Part shown: in pieces, positions 62,601 through 64,000 of the stretch
Position numbering within the stretch: position 1 is the stretch's first letter
Layout of the letters: each line of letters opens with the position of its first letter
Assembly: GCF_019578655.1 (NCBI RefSeq)
Contig: NC_063258.1
Coordinates: forward strand, 14,202,802 to 14,266,801
Length of the DNA: 64,000 nucleotides
Reading direction: 5' to 3'
DNA from: Ricinus communis
Lineage: Eukaryota; Streptophyta; Magnoliopsida; Malpighiales; Euphorbiaceae
Notes under the pieces: generated by a model
What the model was told of the DNA's origin: nothing
The model's database searches: none
The model's input: the letters and a program-made list of their open reading frames with translations, nothing else
Translations under genes and position numbers: made by a program

Positions 62601-63430
62601 CATGATGGGAGCCGTGGTTAGTTTTTCCTTTAATAACTCAAAAGCTCTTAAACAATCATCATCAAATTCAAAAGGTATATCTTTTACTAGCAATTGAGTT
62701 AAAGGCCTAGCAATCTTAGAAAAGTCCTTAATGAACCTTCTATAGAACCCTGCATGCTATATAAACTTCTAACAACCCTAACCGAAGTAGGGGGAGGTAG
62801 TTTACTTATAACTTCCACTTTAGCTCTATCTACTTCCAACCCTGCATGTGACACTTTATGTCCTAAGACTATACCCTCTTGGACCATAAAATGACAGTTT
62901 TCCCAATTCAACACAAGGTTAGCTTCAATACACCTAGCTAACATCCTTTCCAAATTTTGCAAACAATGGGAAAAAGAGTTACCGAATACAGAGAAGTCAT
63001 CCATGAAGACCTCCATCGACTCCTCTATCATGTCATGGAAAATGGCCATCATACACCGCTGAAAGGTCGCAAGCGCATTACACAAGCCAAACGGCATCCT
63101 CATATAGGCAAAAGTGCCATAAGGATAAGTGAATGTCGTCTTCTCTTGGTCTTCTGGTGCTATGGGAATCTGAAAATAACCAGAAAAACCGTCAAGGAAA
63201 CAATAATACTTATGGCCTGAAAGCCTCTCAAGCATTTGATTGATAAAAGGAAGGGGAAAGTGGTCCTTTCAGGTTGCGTCATTCAAGCATCGGTAGTCTA
63301 TGCAAACCCGAAAGCCCGTTACCGTTCGTGTAGGGATCAGCTCCTCCTTTTCATTTTTCACCACCGTCATGCCCCCTTTCTTGGGAACCACCTGCACAAG
63401 ACTCACCCAAGCACTATCGAAATAGGGTAA
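62601..63430 (-). pseudogene. Athila-like reverse transcriptase, broken
   Basis: 63235-62699 encodes YYCFLDGFSGYFQIPIAPED, YGTFAYMRMPFGLCNA, the active-site motif FMDD in MEVFMDDFSVFG, and NLVLNWENCHFMVQEGIVLG. After TSVRVVRSLYS the frame departs from the family pattern, so a frameshift lies near 62770. Toward the N-terminus (63240-63430) the usual VCIDYRCLND-type block can be traced only in mixed frames. The domain would copy element RNA to cDNA. Confidence 0.88.
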
Positions 63431-64000
63431 TTAAACCTGCATCAAGAAGTTTAATTATCTCCTTTTTAACCACCTCTTTCATATGAGGGTTCAACCGCCT
63501 TTATGGCTGCACCATCGGTTTGAAATCATCCTCCATCAAAATCTTATGAAGGCAGTAACTCGGGTTTATTCCTGGTATGTCAGCCGGCTTATATAAATGC
63601 CTTTGCATACCTTCTCAAAATACACAACACCATCTCCCTCTCCTCAGGTGTGAGATGAGCGGAAATAATAACCGGTAAGTGCTTTGCTTCACTAGGTAGG
63701 CATACATTAAGTGCGCTGGCAACTCTTTCAACTCAAGAACGGGTGGCTCCTCCAAAGGAGGCTTCAGCTTCTTTACTCTTGACCTGTCAAGATCAACAAT
63801 ACCATCAGTCTTTTCATCATTAACATCAGCAGCTAATAAGTGCTCTAGCTGCTCCAACACTTGTTCATTGGATAAATTATCCTCATTTTCTTATATTGCC
63901 ACTTGTAAAGGATCATCAATCATTATTTCCTGCAATTGAGATTCCACAATATCATTGATAAAATCAATCAAACAGACAGTATCATCATGCTCATATGGGT
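63431..64000 (-). pseudogene. Athila-like polyprotein upstream of reverse transcriptase, partial
   Basis: 63860-63615 encodes LKPPLEEPPVLELKELPAHL MYAYL (one run with the space for length), the proline-rich lead-in to Athila-type reverse transcriptase, after which the frame shifts. Further upstream a reading frame continues to the window edge (DDTVCLIDFINDIVESQLQE), with a TAA near 63894. The protease and gag parts would lie beyond the window. Confidence 0.75.

Larger units (their letters stand above)
59267..64000 (-). mobile_element. Athila-like Ty3/Gypsy retrotransposon, 3' part, truncated by the window edge
   Basis: Read on the - strand from the right edge: polyprotein linker, reverse transcriptase, RNase H (partly duplicated), integrase, a non-coding tail with the AAGTGTGGGG motif, and a probable 3' LTR ending at 59267. 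The RT motif FMDDFSVFG, the phrase VLNWENCHFMVQEGIVLGH and the integrase C-terminus LFNSRLRLFPGKLKSRWSGP are typical of the Athila branch of non-chromodomain plant Gypsy elements. Several stops, frameshifts and a 398-bp duplication make it a pseudo-element. The 5' LTR and gag lie outside the window. Confidence 0.88.

Noticed and set aside
1..64000. Naming the species from the repeats
   Set aside because: The element families are widespread in flowering plants and I do not recognise the satellite, so any name would be a guess.

Overview
The window is heterochromatic DNA from a plant nuclear genome, most likely a eudicot; I cannot name the species. I see no intact host gene, tRNA or rRNA. About 39.6 kb (roughly 62%) is one AT-rich tandem repeat, present in four blocks (1955-12814, 18225-19773, 21783-30695, 40086-58369). 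The rest is LTR retrotransposon DNA inserted into, or joined to, that repeat. The plant assignment rests on Copia, chromovirus-type Gypsy and Athila-type Gypsy elements with initiator-Met-tRNA-type primer sites, and on an 87-bp plastid ndhH fragment inside the repeat.

The satellite has a monomer of about 39 bp. Each monomer carries a near-constant half (core TTACGGGGTTGTTTTCTCAT and close variants) and a variable half. About eleven variable halves recur in a fixed order, giving a higher-order repeat (HOR) of about 430 bp. Larger rearrangements sit on top: a tandem pair of 3.5-kb segments (40585-47639), a dispersed duplication (6960-13726 and 50150-59266), local 0.73-kb and 1.05-kb duplications, one inverted segment (49769-50136) and one micro-inversion (about 8310-8326). 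Because 39 bp is 13 codons, the satellite yields many spurious ORFs encoding 13-residue repeats. I do not annotate these as genes.

Layout. 1-1954: 3' part of a Copia element on the + strand (pol pseudogene, polypurine tract, 3' LTR). 1955-12814: satellite. 12815-18224: internally deleted Gypsy-type element on the - strand, with a truncated 3' LTR, a pol remnant, a primer site and a 2.9-kb 5' LTR. 18225-19773: satellite. 19774-21782: 2.0-kb solo LTR on the - strand, flanked by GTGTT. 21783-30695: satellite with the ndhH fragment. 30696-40085: full-length 9.4-kb chromodomain Gypsy element (Tekay/Del-like) on the + strand, with near-identical 2.3-kb LTRs and AATCC target duplications, but a pol broken by many frameshifts. 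40086-58369: satellite. 58370-59266: second copy of the truncated LTR, joined to the satellite at the same breakpoint as at 12815. 59267-64000: Athila-like Gypsy element on the - strand, running off the right edge, with a 398-bp tandem duplication in its RNase H region.

The elements do not work together as a pathway. The picture is a satellite array growing and shuffling by unequal exchange, repeatedly hit by retrotransposons, some of which were then copied with the satellite or reduced by LTR-LTR recombination. Part of the apparent decay, mainly short indels at CCTG/CCG sites in otherwise near-identical copies, may be base-level assembly error rather than biology.
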